Source of the DNA: JBLHKE01 sp047619485
Lineage (GTDB): Bacteria > Verrucomicrobiota > Verrucomicrobiia > Verrucomicrobiales > DEV007
Assembly (NCBI GenBank): GCA_047619485.1
Contig: JBLHKE010000130.1
Span: forward strand, 1-13,413
Reading direction: 5' to 3'
Length of the DNA: 13,413 bases
Shown here: in pieces, positions 1 through 8,000 of the stretch
How positions within the stretch are numbered: position 1 is the first letter of the stretch
How the letters are laid out: each line of letters starts with the position of its first letter
Position numbers and translations under genes: made by a program
The notes under the pieces: generated by a model
What the model was told of the DNA's origin: nothing
What the model saw: the letters and a program-made list of their open reading frames with translations, nothing else
Database searches by the model: none

Positions 1-74
1 AAAATGGGTCTAGCTCGAGGCATACATATATCCTGGGCATAGGCGTGGTAATTGCAAGCCTTTTCTTCGACTTT

Positions 75-194
75 TTAGGGCGCGGCTCGGCGATCTGATT
101 TATGGATCTGGATCGCTCGATTTGCGTAGTCGGCGGTGGGCTCGCCCTGCGCGCGGTATAAATCGCGCTGGGCATCGAGTTGTTCTCTAAGCAA
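75..194 (-). pseudogene. Possible remnant of the 3' end of an unidentified gene
   Basis: The minus strand carries a 39-codon open frame ending in TAA at 75-77. Its composition is protein-like: charged and amphipathic, beginning around LREQLDAQRDLY and containing GEPTADYANRAIQIHKS. The frame is closed by a TGA at 195-197 and has no ATG, only a TTG as first codon. It could be the tail of a decayed or truncated gene, perhaps a degradation enzyme like its neighbours, or chance in GC-rich DNA. I do not recognise the family. The low score reflects the short length and the lack of any upstream coding sequence in the same frame. Confidence 0.3.
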
Positions 195-278
195 TCAAGC
201 AGACATTGAATACTGAAGATGGAATGCCGTTTCCTCGGGTACAGCGACGGAAGGAACTGGAAACGGTGGCTACGGTAT

Positions 279-301
279 GACTGTGATTTGCAATCAAAGT
301 C
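279..301. repeat. Imperfect palindrome, 10-bp arms with a 3-nt loop
   Basis: The plus strand reads GACTGTGATT, then TGC, then AATCAAAGTC. The arms pair at nine of ten positions, the exception being the G/A at 283/297. It lies 95-117 bp past the stop of the last sulfatase gene in the direction of transcription. It could form an RNA hairpin, but no T-run follows on either strand, so a standard intrinsic terminator is doubtful. A protein-binding site is an alternative. Confidence 0.4.
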
Positions 302-395
302 GTGGTCCGAAGGGCGCTTAGCGTATCCTTGCCCTACTCAGCACGACGGAGGTTCGATCGTAAATCGAGGCTACGGCAAGAGGCACTGGCTGGGC

Positions 396-1769
396 TCATG
401 GCTCGATCAGCCAATCTTTGGGGGCAGTAAAATTCTTGCGACCTTCGCTGTAAAGGCCTGCGCCGGGTTTCTGGAGGGTGCCGAAGTCTTTGAGCTGCTT
501 GAGCATCGCTGTGACGCGGTCGGGGTGTTGTTTGGCGACGTTGCTCGTTTCGCTGGGGTCAGTGGTGAGGTTGTAGAGTTCTAGTTTGAGGTCGGCTCTT
601 TTGGAGGAGAAAGCATCGCCTTTGGCGATGAGCTTCCAAGCGCCTTGGTGGACGGAGCTTGATGCGGATTTGCTCTGGTGTAGGTAACTGAACCACGGTC
701 GGTCGGGGAGTTGTGTCCTCCCGCTGAGCGTAGGCAGGAAGTTGATGCCGTCGAGATTTGCGGGTGACCTGAGACCGGCGGCGCTGAGGACGGTGGGGAG
801 GATGTCGATGTAGCCGATGCGGCCGTCGAAGCGCTTGCCGCCGCTGAGCTTCCGGGCAGGCCAGCGGAGGGCTGCGGCGACGCGGGTGCCGCCTTCATAG
901 ACGTTGAGCTTGGCACCTCGGTAGGGGGCATTGCTGCCGACGCGCAGGATGCCGCCGTTGTCGCTGAAGAAGATGACGAGCGTGTTGTCGGCGTCTGGAC
1001 GGGATTCGATCTCTGTTAGAATCTTGCCGATGCCGCGGTCCATGGCGGTGACCATGGCTGCGTAGGTGCGGCGCGGTTTATCTCTGATGCCAGCGTGGGT
1101 GGCGAGATCGGTTTGGGTGGCCTGTAAGGGGAAGTGGGGGGCGTTGAAAGGGACGTAGGCGAAGTAGGCTTTGTCTGTTGGCGAGTCGCGGATGAAAGCT
1201 GCGGCGTGTTGGCCAATGAGATCGGTGGCGTAGCCGTCCTCGCGCAGGGTGGCATTGTCTTGGTGCCAATCGAGCTCGTCCTCGCGCTCGTGGGTGAAGT
1301 AGTCGATCGCACCATTGTAGTGGCCGATGAAGTGGGTGAAACCGTTCTGCGGTGGCAGGTGGGCGATTGTGGTGTGGCCGAGGTGCCACTTGCCGAAGAT
1401 TCCGCGGCGCTCGTAACCGGCATCGGCTAGGAGTTCGGGAAGGGTGTTTTCTTTGGCTGGGAGGCCGTATTTCGACCACGGTGGGATGACCGCGCGCATC
1501 ATACCAAAGCGGATCGGCCAGCGTCCCGTGAGCAAGCCGGCGCGAGTGGGCGAGCACATTGGGCAGGCTCGGAAGTCGGCGAGGACGACGCCGGATTTCG
1601 CGAAGCGGTCGAGGTGCGGAGTCTTGGCGGTCTCGCTGCCGTTGAAGCCAGTGTCCGCGTAGCCGAGATCGTCGGCGAGGATGATGACGATGTTCGGGGG
1701 CGTGGCAGCGGGGGAAGGCGCACGCAGAGACGCGGAGACGCAGAGGAAAAGGATGAATGTTGTTCTCAT
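396..1769 (-). CDS. Secreted formylglycine-dependent sulfatase (S1 family), 457 aa
   Basis: This is a type I (alkaline-phosphatase-fold) sulfatase that would hydrolyse sulfate esters, probably on an extracellular or periplasmic glycan. Residues 1-22 form a signal peptide ending near SPAA. Asp33-Asp34 in ILADDLG bind metal. Cys72 in CSPTR (72-76) is the residue converted to formylglycine. Lys127 and His129 lie in GKWHLG, His212 in NAPH, Asp270-Asn271 in SDNGG and Lys287 in YRGAK, so the known active-site set looks complete. The length is normal, with no extra module. The start at 1769 is chosen because the signal peptide begins there and the ATG overlaps the upstream stop (ATGA, 1766-1769). 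The same frame stays open further upstream, but only as antisense-like sequence inside the beta-helix gene. The maturation enzyme is not in this window. The exact substrate is unknown. Confidence 0.95.
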   Translation of the reverse strand: MRTTFILFLCVSASLRAPSPAATPPNIVIILADDLGYADTGFNGSETAKTPHLDRFAKSGVVLADFRACPMCSPTRAGLLTGRWPIRFGMMRAVIPPWSKYGLPAKENTLPELLADAGYERRGIFGKWHLGHTTIAHLPPQNGFTHFIGHYNGAIDYFTHEREDELDWHQDNATLREDGYATDLIGQHAAAFIRDSPTDKAYFAYVPFNAPHFPLQATQTDLATHAGIRDKPRRTYAAMVTAMDRGIGKILTEIESRPDADNTLVIFFSDNGGILRVGSNAPYRGAKLNVYEGGTRVAAALRWPARKLSGGKRFDGRIGYIDILPTVLSAAGLRSPANLDGINFLPTLSGRTQLPDRPWFSYLHQSKSASSSVHQGAWKLIAKGDAFSSKRADLKLELYNLTTDPSETSNVAKQHPDRVTAMLKQLKDFGTLQKPGAGLYSEGRKNFTAPKDWLIEP

Positions 1770-2875
1770 TGGCGGGCGAGTTTGGTCGTGGTATTTTTGA
1801 AGACGGAGTCGACCGGTTCTAGTTTGGAGGCGTTCCCGCCGAGGCGGATGCCAATATCGGTCGCGGAGAAAATGTTGTTCGCAATGGCGCCGGAGCTGGC
1901 GGCGGAAATATTGAGGCCGGAGTTGGGTGAGCTGTGTTTGGGGTGACCGTGAAAGGTGTTGTTGCTGATCTGGTGGAGATCGAAGGGGGTTGGGTTTTCG
2001 GTGCGGAGGTGGATACCTGTCCATGGTAGCTGCGGATCGGCTTGGTAGAAGAGGTTGCCGGTGATGATGGCTTGCAGAAGGTTGTTGGCGCGGACGCAGG
2101 TACTTCGGGCGCTGATGTGGGAGCGGCTGAGGCTGAGCAGGGGTTCGTGGCTCGTCGTGTCCCAGTCGATTCCGGTGCCGGTGCCGATCATAGTGATCTG
2201 GCTCAGGTAGACGCCCTCGACCGTTCCGGTGATGCGAATGCCTGTCTCGCCACCGAGGATGCGGATGCCGTCGAAGTGGTGATCGACGGGCGCGCTGGCT
2301 CCGGTGAGGTGGATGCCGGTGCTGTCCTTGCGTGGGAGCCGCAAGGTGAGGTCGCGGAAGGTGCAGAAGGCGAGGTCGTCGGCCTGGATACCGGTAGTCC
2401 AAGAACCGTTCCTTCCTTGGATCATGAGGTTGTGAAACCTCTTGTGGGCGATTCCTACACGGTGGTCTGGGACGCCGGGTTGGAGATTGATGGCGGTGCC
2501 GCATTTGCCGGTGGCGATCATTGAGAGATCTTCGACGATGAGGGACGGATTCGATTCTGTATGCGTGATACGGGTGTCGAGGTGGATGCTGATGGCGGCT
2601 TTCACCTCGTGGAACAAGAGTTGCGTGATGCCGCAACCGGTACCTTGGAAGCGCAGTCCCGGGTGACCAAATGGCAAGTGGAACTGGAGTGGCTTGTCTA
2701 TCTTGAACTCGCCGGCAGTGAAGGCAATGAGATTGGCCCGACCCGTTTTGACCGTGGCGACCGCGGTTTCGAGTTCGCTAGCGAGCGCCTTGCCAGGAGA
2801 CAGGACGATGGTTTTATTCTCGGCCGCATGAATGCCGAGGGTGAGCCAGGCTGAAATTAGAAGGAACGATTTCAT
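1766..2875 (-). CDS. Secreted right-handed beta-helix (pectin-lyase-like) protein, 369 aa
   Basis: The protein has an N-terminal signal peptide (about residues 1-18, cut near HAAEN). Short beta-strand turns follow from about residue 45 to 355, rich in Gly, Ile and Asn, with repeating patterns such as GIHLTG (187-192), GIRITG (212-217), GIHLRT (287-292) and GIRLGG (342-347). This is the pattern of the right-handed parallel beta-helix fold used by polysaccharide lyases, GH28-like hydrolases and tailspikes. I cannot assign a catalytic residue set or a CAZy family. Asn-rich ladders such as SNNTFHG (305-310 region) and ANNIF (332-336) are typical of the fold's turns. It sits between two sulfatase genes, overlaps the downstream one by 4 bp, and its own start overlaps the stop of a small ORF. 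A glycan-cleaving or glycan-binding role is inferred from this setting. No SD sequence precedes the ATG. Confidence 0.88.
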   Translation of the reverse strand: MKSFLLISAWLTLGIHAAENKTIVLSPGKALASELETAVATVKTGRANLIAFTAGEFKIDKPLQFHLPFGHPGLRFQGTGCGITQLLFHEVKAAISIHLDTRITHTESNPSLIVEDLSMIATGKCGTAINLQPGVPDHRVGIAHKRFHNLMIQGRNGSWTTGIQADDLAFCTFRDLTLRLPRKDSTGIHLTGASAPVDHHFDGIRILGGETGIRITGTVEGVYLSQITMIGTGTGIDWDTTSHEPLLSLSRSHISARSTCVRANNLLQAIITGNLFYQADPQLPWTGIHLRTENPTPFDLHQISNNTFHGHPKHSSPNSGLNISAASSGAIANNIFSATDIGIRLGGNASKLEPVDSVFKNTTTKLARQ

Positions 2876-2997
2876 TTTGGTAAGACTGGCTCGCTGGCAG
2901 TGTGGAGTTGGTCGCAGCGGGCGCTGAGTTTATTGAGGAGAGCGGTGAGCAGCAGGATGAGGTTTGCCGGCTGCGGCGATGGATACCTGGTGCGCAT
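2872..2997 (-). CDS. Possible small protein, 41 aa, between the sulfatase and beta-helix genes
   Basis: An ATG at 2997 lies 2 nt after the stop of the upstream sulfatase (TAA, 3000-3002). The frame runs 41 codons and ends in a TGA that overlaps the ATG of the beta-helix gene (ATGA, 2872-2875). It therefore fills the gap exactly, with the same 4-bp overlap seen at other junctions in this window. The product starts MRTRYPSPQPANL, continues with a hydrophobic stretch of Leu, Ile, Thr and Ala (about 13-21), and has a hydrophilic tail with one Cys and a final Lys. I do not recognise it. It may be a small membrane-associated protein, or simply a translated spacer that couples translation of the two flanking genes. 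In GC-rich DNA a 41-codon frame can arise by chance, so the fit to the neighbours is the main support. Confidence 0.38.
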   Translation of the reverse strand: MRTRYPSPQPANLILLLTALLNKLSARCDQLHTASEPVLPK

Positions 2998-2999
2998 GG

Positions 3000-5009
3000 T
3001 TAATCGTTTCGTGCCTTCGAAGCTGTCCAGTCCTTCAAGACCGTTTCGTTGTGATCGAGCAGCTGGAGTTTCTGAATCGTGGCTTCGCCCGCTCCGTCGC
3101 TGACGTCGAGGCGCAGTTGGTTGATGGTTGCGTCGGTGTCGATCACAACCTGTATCTGCTGCGGGTTGCTGCCTTCTTTGACCTTGAAGGGGATACGTTT
3201 GCCGTCGGGCAAATTGATCTTCGGGCCGGTGGTGTAGAACACCTCGCCAGTGCCCTTGAGTTCGGTTGATAGATCAAAGGTGAGGAGGTAGGGGCCGGCG
3301 GGGAGGTCTTTGGCTCCCCTTAGATCCATGGCGATACCGGGATCGTCGCCGCTGAAGACGAGTTTCAGTGTGCCTGACCCGCGGGTCAGCGTGGTGTTTT
3401 TGCGGGCGCGGATGGCGAGCGGGGACACGGTTTTGGCTTGGCGTTTTCGCTTCGTAGCGCGCGTTTTGGGTGGCGTTTCTGCGTCGCTGAACATCGTCCA
3501 CTCACGGTTGACCCGCGGGCGTTGGGTGGGAGTGATCTTTGGGTTGGCGAGACGGTTCGAGTTGAGCACTTTGAGCGACACTTCCTTCCATTTCTCGACC
3601 ATGGCTTGTAGTCGCTCGGGTTCCTTTGCTGCGAGGTTGATTAGTTCGGTGCGGTCGTTGGCAACGTTGTAGAGTTCCCACTCTTGGCTTTTAAAACTGA
3701 CAAGTTTCCAATCGCCGTCGCGCAGGCCGTAGTCGGCGGCGAACTGGAGGTGGATCGGCTCGCTGCGTTTAAGTTTCTTGTCTTCGAATAGCGGGCGCAG
3801 GGAGATACCAGACACGGGACGTAGCTCGCGGGTGGGGTGTGTTGTGGGGATCTCGGCGTCGGCGAGATCTGCGAGGGTTGGAAGGATGTCGATCAGGTGC
3901 GCTGGAGTGTCGATGATGCTGCCGGGTTTCGTTTTGAGCCCAGCTGGCCAATGGACGATGCCCGGCGTGCTGATGCCGCCTTCGAACTGGTTCTGTTTGT
4001 AGTAGCGAAACGGAGCGTTGCGCGCCCATGCCCAGCCGGTGGAGTCTCCTAAGGCTATGTCGCCATTGGTGGGCTCGACATTGAGTTCGGGCGTCTTGCG
4101 ATCGTATGGGCAAGCGCCGTTGTCTGAGACGAACACGATGAGGGTGTTGTCGAGTTCAGCGTTCTTCTTCAGGTCTTCGACGAGGCGACCGATCTCTTGG
4201 TCGACGCGGTCGATCATCGCCGCGAGGGTGACCATGCGGTTGATCTCGAAGTCGCGCTGCCACGGCACGAGCTTGTCCCAGGCGCGGACGTGCGGCGGGC
4301 GCGGGCTCGGTTTCAAATCGGCGGGGAACAGGCCGAGTCGCTTTTGTTTTGCGATGCGGGCGTCGCGGACTTGATCCCATCCGCTGTTGTAGCGGCCTTT
4401 GTATTTGGCGTAGTCCTCCGGCAGGGCGTGCAGCGGGGCGTGCGGGGCATTGAAGGCGACGTAGAGGTAGAACGGCTTGTTGGTGGCGCGGGCCTCGTCG
4501 AGGAATTCGAGCGCGAAGTCGATATTCTCGACGGTGGTGTAGAAATCGGTGTCAGGAACCGTCCACGGCTCACCGTTGAGGCGGAAGGTATTGTCGCCTT
4601 TGAAGAAATTGCAGGCGCCGCTGAGGTGGCCGAAGTAGCGGCCGAAGCCGAAATCGGTGGGTTGTTTTTTCAGGTGCCACTTGCCGGTCATGGCGGTGAA
4701 GTAGCCTGCATCGCGGAGGACTTCAGCCGAGGTCACGGCATGCGACATGGCGACGTCACCGGCGGCGATGCAGTATTGGCCAGTGAGGAGAGAGACTCGC
4801 GAGGAGTGGCACTTGGCCGTATTGTAGAACTGGGAAAAACGCAGTCCGTCGGAGGCCAGTCGATCGAGGTTGGGGGTCTCGATCTCGCTGCCGTAGCAGC
4901 CGATGTCAGAGTAGCCGAGGTCGTCGACCATGATGACGACCATGTTGGGGTTCTCCGCTGCCGACAGCGGAAGTGCGAGGAGGGCGAATAGAAAGAAGAG
5001 TGATTTCAT
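3000..5009 (-). CDS. Secreted sulfatase with variant CHSSR active site and C-terminal module, 669 aa
   Basis: This is an S1-type sulfatase for sulfate-ester cleavage outside the cytoplasm. The signal peptide is MKSLFFLFALLALPLSA (1-17). Asp29-Asp30 (VDDLGYSD), Lys110 and His112 (GKWH), His190 (NAPH), Asp296-Asn297 (SDNGA) and Lys338 match the expected active-site set. The nucleophile motif is Cys67-His-Ser-Ser-Arg71: the usual proline of CxPxR is serine. The sulfatase domain ends near residue 485. A basic linker (about 515-537, with KRKRQ) leads to a C-terminal beta-rich module (about 540-660) that looks like a small beta-sandwich and may bind carbohydrate; I cannot name its family. The insert YNSGWDQVRDARIAKQKRLG (207-226) resembles the one in the sulfatase half of the upstream fusion gene, so the two are probably paralogues. 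The gene starts 14 bp after the fusion gene's stop, with no SD sequence. Confidence 0.93.
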   Translation of the reverse strand: MKSLFFLFALLALPLSAAENPNMVVIMVDDLGYSDIGCYGSEIETPNLDRLASDGLRFSQFYNTAKCHSSRVSLLTGQYCIAAGDVAMSHAVTSAEVLRDAGYFTAMTGKWHLKKQPTDFGFGRYFGHLSGACNFFKGDNTFRLNGEPWTVPDTDFYTTVENIDFALEFLDEARATNKPFYLYVAFNAPHAPLHALPEDYAKYKGRYNSGWDQVRDARIAKQKRLGLFPADLKPSPRPPHVRAWDKLVPWQRDFEINRMVTLAAMIDRVDQEIGRLVEDLKKNAELDNTLIVFVSDNGACPYDRKTPELNVEPTNGDIALGDSTGWAWARNAPFRYYKQNQFEGGISTPGIVHWPAGLKTKPGSIIDTPAHLIDILPTLADLADAEIPTTHPTRELRPVSGISLRPLFEDKKLKRSEPIHLQFAADYGLRDGDWKLVSFKSQEWELYNVANDRTELINLAAKEPERLQAMVEKWKEVSLKVLNSNRLANPKITPTQRPRVNREWTMFSDAETPPKTRATKRKRQAKTVSPLAIRARKNTTLTRGSGTLKLVFSGDDPGIAMDLRGAKDLPAGPYLLTFDLSTELKGTGEVFYTTGPKINLPDGKRIPFKVKEGSNPQQIQVVIDTDATINQLRLDVSDGAGEATIQKLQLLDHNETVLKDWTASKARND

Positions 5010-5023
5010 GGGGTGAATTTTTC

Positions 5024-8000
5024 TTATTCTTCGTTTGGATCGAGCAGGCCGGATTTGTCGACGAGATTCTTCAAGGTGGCCGCGGTGAGTTTCTGGACTT
5101 TCCGATCGTAGGTGATGAGGCCGTTGATCTCGCCCTCGACGTCGCTGGTCTGGGTGTAGATGCCGGCGGCGATGCCATTGGCTTTGAGCTCGACGAGTTT
5201 AGCGAGCGAAGTCTTGTAGCGCTCGATCCATTCCTCTTTGTTCTTCGGCAGGCCGCCGTAGCCCCAGTTTCTAGCCTTCGGGTTCCAGAGGTGGCCTTCG
5301 ACGGGGAAACCGTGCCCGCCAAATTCGCCGACGACTTTGACAAAGCTGTCGAAGCGCCCACCCTTGCCGAGATCGAAGGGGAAGTCCGGATGCGGGTATT
5401 GATGGTGGTCGACGATGTGGCCGATGGGGAAAAAATTTCCTCCCGAGGCGATGTTGATCTGGCGGGTGGGGTCGTAGCCGGTGATCCACTTGCCGACCTC
5501 CATTGTGCGGTGCTGCCCCCAGCGTTCGTTGAACGGCACCCATTGGATAATCGAGGGGTGGTTGTGGAGGGAGTCGACCATGCCCTGTAGTTCCTTCATC
5601 CACTGGTCGTGTGCATCGTCGGGCCAGGTTGCTTCGGGAGGATTTGGTTCAAGGCGCGGCCACTCGGGGCTGCTGTTTTTGAATTTGTTCCCGCCGGTGC
5701 CGGAGGAGACCTGATCCTGCCAGACGAGCATGCCGAGGCGATCGCAGTGCGTGTAGTAGCGGCGCGGCTCGACTTTGATGTGCTTGCGGATGGTGTTGAA
5801 TCCGGCGGCTTTTAAGAACTCGATGTCGGAGAGCATGGCTGCATCGGAGGGCGGGGTGAGCAGACCGTCTGGCCACCAACCTTGATCGAGCGTGCCCCAG
5901 TGGAAGATCGGTTTGCCGTTGAGGTGGAATCGAAGGTGCCCGTTTTTGTCTTTTCTGATGCTGGTCTCGCGGATGCCAAAATACGATCGCACGGTGTCCT
6001 TCCCGAGCTTGAGTTCGAGGTCGTAGAGCGTCGGTGAATCAGGTGACCAGAGTTTCGGGTCGGAGATTTTCAAGGTGAGTTCCTCAGGTGAGCCGGACGC
6101 TTCGGCGATGACTTTACCGTCGAGTAGGGCTTTGGCACTAAGCCCGATCCTGCCACGCAAGCTCCCTCCGAATTTGGTCGCGATGATGATGGTGCCATCG
6201 AGTTTGGTGACGACTTTGAGGTCGGTGATCCAGTGGTAAGGAACCTCCTCAAGCCAAACCGTCTGCCAGATGCCGGAGACGGGGGTGTACCAGATACCGC
6301 GCGGGTTGCTGACTTGTTTGCCGTGGAGTTGGTAATCCGTATCGGTGGCATCGGTGACGCGGACGGTGAGCACGTTCTCGCCGGGTTTGAGGGCACTGGT
6401 GATGTCGAAGTCGAAAGGGAGGTTGCCGCCAGTGTGATTACCGACTTGGCTGCCGTTGACCCATACGGTGGATTGGTAGTCTACGGCTTCGAAGTTGAGG
6501 ATGGTGCGGTTCTGCTCGTTTGGTTGATGGGGAAAACTGCGTTGGTACCAAATGGCATCGTCGCGGGTGATGCGTTTTTGGACGTTGGAGAGAGAGGACT
6601 CGATGGCGAAGGGGACGAGGATTTTCCCCTGCCAGCCAGCGGGTTTCTCGGCATCCTTTTTGGTGATCGCGTAGTCCCAGTGACCATTGAGATTGTTCCA
6701 TTGCTCGCGGACGAGTTGTGGCCGCGTGTATTCTTGCCACGCGTTGTCGGCGGTGACTTGGTTGCCCCACTCGGTCATAACCTTGGCCTGCGGGGCGGGG
6801 GCATCGGTTCGCACGCGGTGACTGAGAATTTTACCGGTGAATTCATTGCCGTCGTTCGTGTAGTCGCCGGCTGAGGAGAGTTCGTCCTTGCCGATCGAGA
6901 GTGGATCTTTTGGTTGGGCTGGGATAAGGCCGGGGGACTTGGCGGTGAAGGTTTGGTCGTCGACGGTGAGCGAGAGTTGCTCAGCGGTGATCATCGCGCC
7001 GAGGTTGATCTTACCAGTAGATTTTTCTTTGGCGCTGAGGCGAGTGACCTTGCCATTGACTCGGACATCGAGGGTTGCGATGCCTTTGATGAAGTGGAGC
7101 GCGTAGCCCTGTTCGCGGCCTCCTTGGGCAAGGACGACGCCGTGCGGTTGGTCGGCTTTGACGGTCGCCTCGATGGTGATTGGGCGGTTTCTAATCGGCG
7201 GGGACTCTGTGGCTTTTTTTGGCGAGTTGAAGCCGGGTTCGGGGACGAGAAATGGATCCGCAGCGACACGTTTTGCCCAGGTCTCCCAGTTCTTGACGAG
7301 CTCGTCGCGGATGTGTGGGTAGTGCTTGGCTACATTGTTCTGTTCGCTGCGGTCTTCGCTGAGGTTGTAGAGTTCCCAGCTGATCTCGTCTGGTTGGCGT
7401 TTGCCCCACACGAGTTTCCAATCGCCCTTGCGCAGGCCGCGGGCGGCCTGGTGTTCGAATGCTAGGACGCGGTCGGGGATCGCTTCTTCATCGCTGATTG
7501 CCGGGAGGAGTGAGGTGCCTTCGACCGGAGTGATCTGGTGGCCGTCGCGCTGCTTCGGATACTTGGCGCCGGTTGCTGAGAGCACCGTGGGGACGATGTC
7601 CATGAGGTGGGCGGGTGTGTTCACCCAATCTTTTTTGGCCTGGATGCCCTTCGGCCAGTGGATCACTAGGGGGGACGCGATCCCGCCTTCGTGGCAGAAA
7701 TGTTTGTACATGCTGAGCGGGGTGTTGCCGAGGTTGGCCCAGCCGGAACCGTAGGAACTGTGGGTGCCTTCTTGCCCCATGTTGGCGAGTTCGGCGCCGG
7801 TGTGCAGCGTGGTGAGCCCTTTGCGCGAGCGCCCGTCGAACCCGAATGGTCCCCACTCGTAGCAAGCTCCGTTATCGGAGAGGAAAGCGATGAGGGTGTT
7901 GTCTAGCTCGCCATTATTTTCGAGATCGGCGAGGATGCGGCCGACGCCGAGGTCGATGTGTTCGACCATCGCGGCAAAGGTCGCCATGCGGCGCGCAAGG

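Larger units (their letters stand above)
1..395. other. Region with no convincing complete gene, downstream of the sulfatase locus
   Basis: No complete gene is supported here. The minus strand has a short coding-like frame (75-194) that is probably a remnant, and an imperfect palindrome lies at 279-301. A plus-strand frame opens at 219, but it runs antisense into the 3' end of the sulfatase gene and shows no family features. On the minus strand an ATG at 40 stays open to the window edge for only 13 codons, too short to judge. I see no hairpin followed by a T-run that would be a clear terminator for the sulfatase operon, no tRNA and no repeat array. Confidence 0.5.

Noticed and set aside
334..399. 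21-codon minus-strand frame whose ATG overlaps the stop of the last sulfatase
   Set aside because: It shares the ATGA overlap but is very short, has no recognisable feature and is followed by no gene that it could couple to.
219..584. Plus-strand 121-codon frame beginning in the downstream spacer
   Set aside because: More than half of it is antisense to the 3' end of the sulfatase gene, its product shows no family features, and no other plus-strand gene is supported.
1770..2636. Long upstream extension of the first sulfatase frame
   Set aside because: It lies wholly inside the beta-helix gene in another frame, is Arg/Pro/His-rich like shadow sequence, and would put the signal peptide in the middle of the protein.
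4197..4991. Long plus-strand frame of 264 codons antisense to the second sulfatase
   Set aside because: It is Val/Gly/Glu-rich as expected for the complement of a GC-rich gene, and the minus strand carries clear sulfatase motifs there.
5010..5023. Possible separate promoter between the fusion gene and the second sulfatase
   Set aside because: The gap is only 14 bp, with no promoter-like or SD-like sequence; co-transcription is simpler.
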